NCBI GenBank assembly: GCA_022564995.1
Contig: JADFKK010000021.1
Coordinates: 1 to 43,425 of the forward strand
Reading direction: 5' to 3'
Origin: Planctomycetota bacterium
Lineage (GTDB): Bacteria; Planctomycetota; Planctomycetia; Pirellulales; JADFKK01
Length of the DNA stretch: 43,425 bases
This document shows, piece after piece, positions 42,318 to 43,425 of this stretch. Under the pieces are notes generated by a model that had not been told where the DNA came from, did not search any database, and saw only the letters and a program-made list of their open reading frames with translations. Both the position numbers and the translations under genes were made by a program. Position 1 is the stretch's first letter. Each line of letters opens with the position of its first letter.

Positions 42318-43425
42318 ATGCGCGCCCTCAGTCGATCCCCCGCTCAACAACTTTGCAGCGTCGCCGCGCGGTATCGGCCGCGGCTCGCCGGCGCGCGGTG
42401 GCTTGAGCGGTCGGAGATGGGCTTGCCCGAGGGGCGGCGGTCTTCTCAAACGACGGTCGAGGGCGATGGTCCACTGCCGCGGTCGCCGTCGATGGCCCGC
42501 CTCGAGGCGGTGTTGTTTCTGGCGAAGCAGCCGCTGGCCAGCCGCAAGCTTTCGCAATTGGCCGGCTTGGCGGATGGCACCGAGGCCCGCACGCTGCTGC
42601 GCGGCTTGAATCGGTTTTACGACGAGGCGCGAAGTGCCTTCCGCGTCGAGGAATTTGGCGGAGGGTTCCAGTTGCTCACTCGGCCGAACTTCGCACCTTG
42701 GCTGCGGCGGTTGCATAACTCGCCCTTGGAGATCAGACTATCGGCACCGGCCATGGAGACATTGGCCGTGGTGGCCTATCGCCAGCCCGTGTTACGCGTC
42801 GAAGTGGAATCGATCAGGGGAGTTCAGTGCGGGGAGATTCTCCGCCAGTTAATGCAGCGAGATTTGGTCCGCATCGTCGGGCGCAGCGATGAGCTTGGGC
42901 GGCCGTTTTTATATGGGACGACAAAAACTTTCTTACAAGTCTTCGGACTGCGAAGCCTCGAAGCGTTGCCAGGGGCGGAGACGATTCGGGGCGAAACCAA
43001 CCAGGAGGAATCGGAAGTGACGACGGAAGAGCAGCAGAATGAGCAACCCATGATCCCGGAGGGCGACTCTCTCGTGGCCACCGCCACGGCGGAAATCGAA
43101 GACGACGAGTACGAATTCGACGACGACGAACCGGACGGCGACGAAAAAGACGATGAAGCAGACGAAGACGACGAAGAAGACGACGGCGACGACGAAGAAG
43201 ACGACGGCGAAGACGAAGAAGACGGCGAAGAAGACGGCGAAGAGGAAGACGACGACGGCGAAGAGGAAGACGACGACGATTTCGACGACGAAGACGATGA
43301 CGACGAAGAGGAAGACGACGAAGAGGAAGACGACGACGACAACGAAGGCTTCGAATGGGAAGAGGTCGAGGACGACGATGAAGACGATGAAGACGATGAA
43401 GACGATGAAGACGATGAAGACGATG
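42318..43425 (+). CDS. scpB: ScpB, SMC-ScpAB condensin subunit, with very long acidic tail (runs off window)
   Basis: At least 369 codons; the stop is beyond the right edge. ScpB starts its winged-helix core at RLEAVLFLAKQPLASRKLS (about residue 60) and continues with METLAVVAYRQPVLRVEVES and the second wing GRSDELGRPFLYGTTKTFL. ATG 42318 gives a Ser/Arg-rich extension; ATG 42417 and 42492 are internal alternatives. After about residue 240 the chain becomes an almost pure Asp/Glu tail of more than 100 residues, which other ScpB proteins have only in short form. ScpB works with ScpA and SMC in chromosome segregation. Confidence 0.88.
   Translation, partial: MRALSRSPAQQLCSVAARYRPRLAGARWLERSEMGLPEGRRSSQTTVEGDGPLPRSPSMARLEAVLFLAKQPLASRKLSQLAGLADGTEARTLLRGLNRFYDEARSAFRVEEFGGGFQLLTRPNFAPWLRRLHNSPLEIRLSAPAMETLAVVAYRQPVLRVEVESIRGVQCGEILRQLMQRDLVRIVGRSDELGRPFLYGTTKTFLQVFGLRSLEALPGAETIRGETNQEESEVTTEEQQNEQPMIPEGDSLVATATAEIEDDEYEFDDDEPDGDEKDDEADEDDEEDDGDDEEDDGEDEEDGEEDGEEEDDDGEEEDDDDFDDEDDDDEEEDDEEEDDDDNEGFEWEEVEDDDEDDEDDEDDEDDEDD
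43376..43425. repeat. 9-base tandem repeat in the acidic tail
   Basis: GACGATGAA units are repeated (DDE in protein) up to the window edge. The tail length is therefore likely to vary. Confidence 0.8.

Noticed and set aside
42824..43342. Poly-serine reading frame on the minus strand
   Set aside because: It is the antisense of the Asp/Glu-coding tail of ScpB.

Overview
The window is a stretch of chromosome from a planctomycete, most likely of the Pirellulales type. The evidence is an N-terminal LEPR sorting motif (VEQLEPRILLFG), a DUF1549/DUF1553 and DUF1501 gene pair with a PPC-domain protein, a secreted sulfatase, Gfo/Idh/MocA oxidoreductases, Tat-exported amidohydrolases and a TPR/ExbB/ExbD/toroid cluster. 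Most of the window is GC-rich. By eye, three stretches look less GC-rich: the first 2.8 kb, about 11.7-13.4 kb and about 30.2-32.7 kb.

Layout. 1-2786: a partial LEPR surface protein with a Het-C-like region, cadherin-like repeats and dockerin-like repeats. 3204-10110: three co-directional genes (DUF1549/1553 cytochrome-like, DUF1501, PPC protein), converging on a sulfatase. 11674-13363: an OLD-like ATPase gene coupled through TAATG to a small gene that is frameshifted by a three-unit AAGGG repeat. 13644-14570: a secreted esterase. 14655-15560: a gene with two in-frame UGA codons, each followed by a hairpin with the same CGTGT loop; I read it as a candidate two-selenocysteine secreted CxxCH protein. 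15819-18313: a FlgI-like/HEAT lipoprotein and an EF-hand lipoprotein. 18567-24994: a minus-strand cluster of TPR protein, ExbB, ExbD and an alpha-toroid membrane protein. 25334-27050: a PA0069-type radical SAM protein and MoaB, preceded by a heptamer array. 27639-29856: a HEAT-repeat protein and a convergent amidohydrolase. 30228-32665: a tight three-gene operon of unknown function beside tRNA-His. 33124-35720: creatininase, thiG, thiS and a secreted protein. 35956-39111: two Gfo/Idh/MocA oxidoreductases on either side of an IS200/RAYT-type transposase embedded in palindromic repeats. 39166-39891: DUF4160, DUF2442 and a small protein. 40105-43425: MoxR, a small anchored protein and ScpB, which runs off the edge.

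Intergenic DNA is unusually rich in dispersed palindromic and tandem repeats. There are at least three multi-copy inverted-repeat families, a 28-bp sequence in two inverted copies 12.7 kb apart, nested palindromes, and G-rich and heptamer arrays. One repeat copy lies inside an open reading frame.

The strongest candidates for something new are the double-UGA gene, the ATPase plus frameshifted nuclease-like pair, and the three-gene operon beside tRNA-His. All assignments come from reading the sequence; no database search was run.
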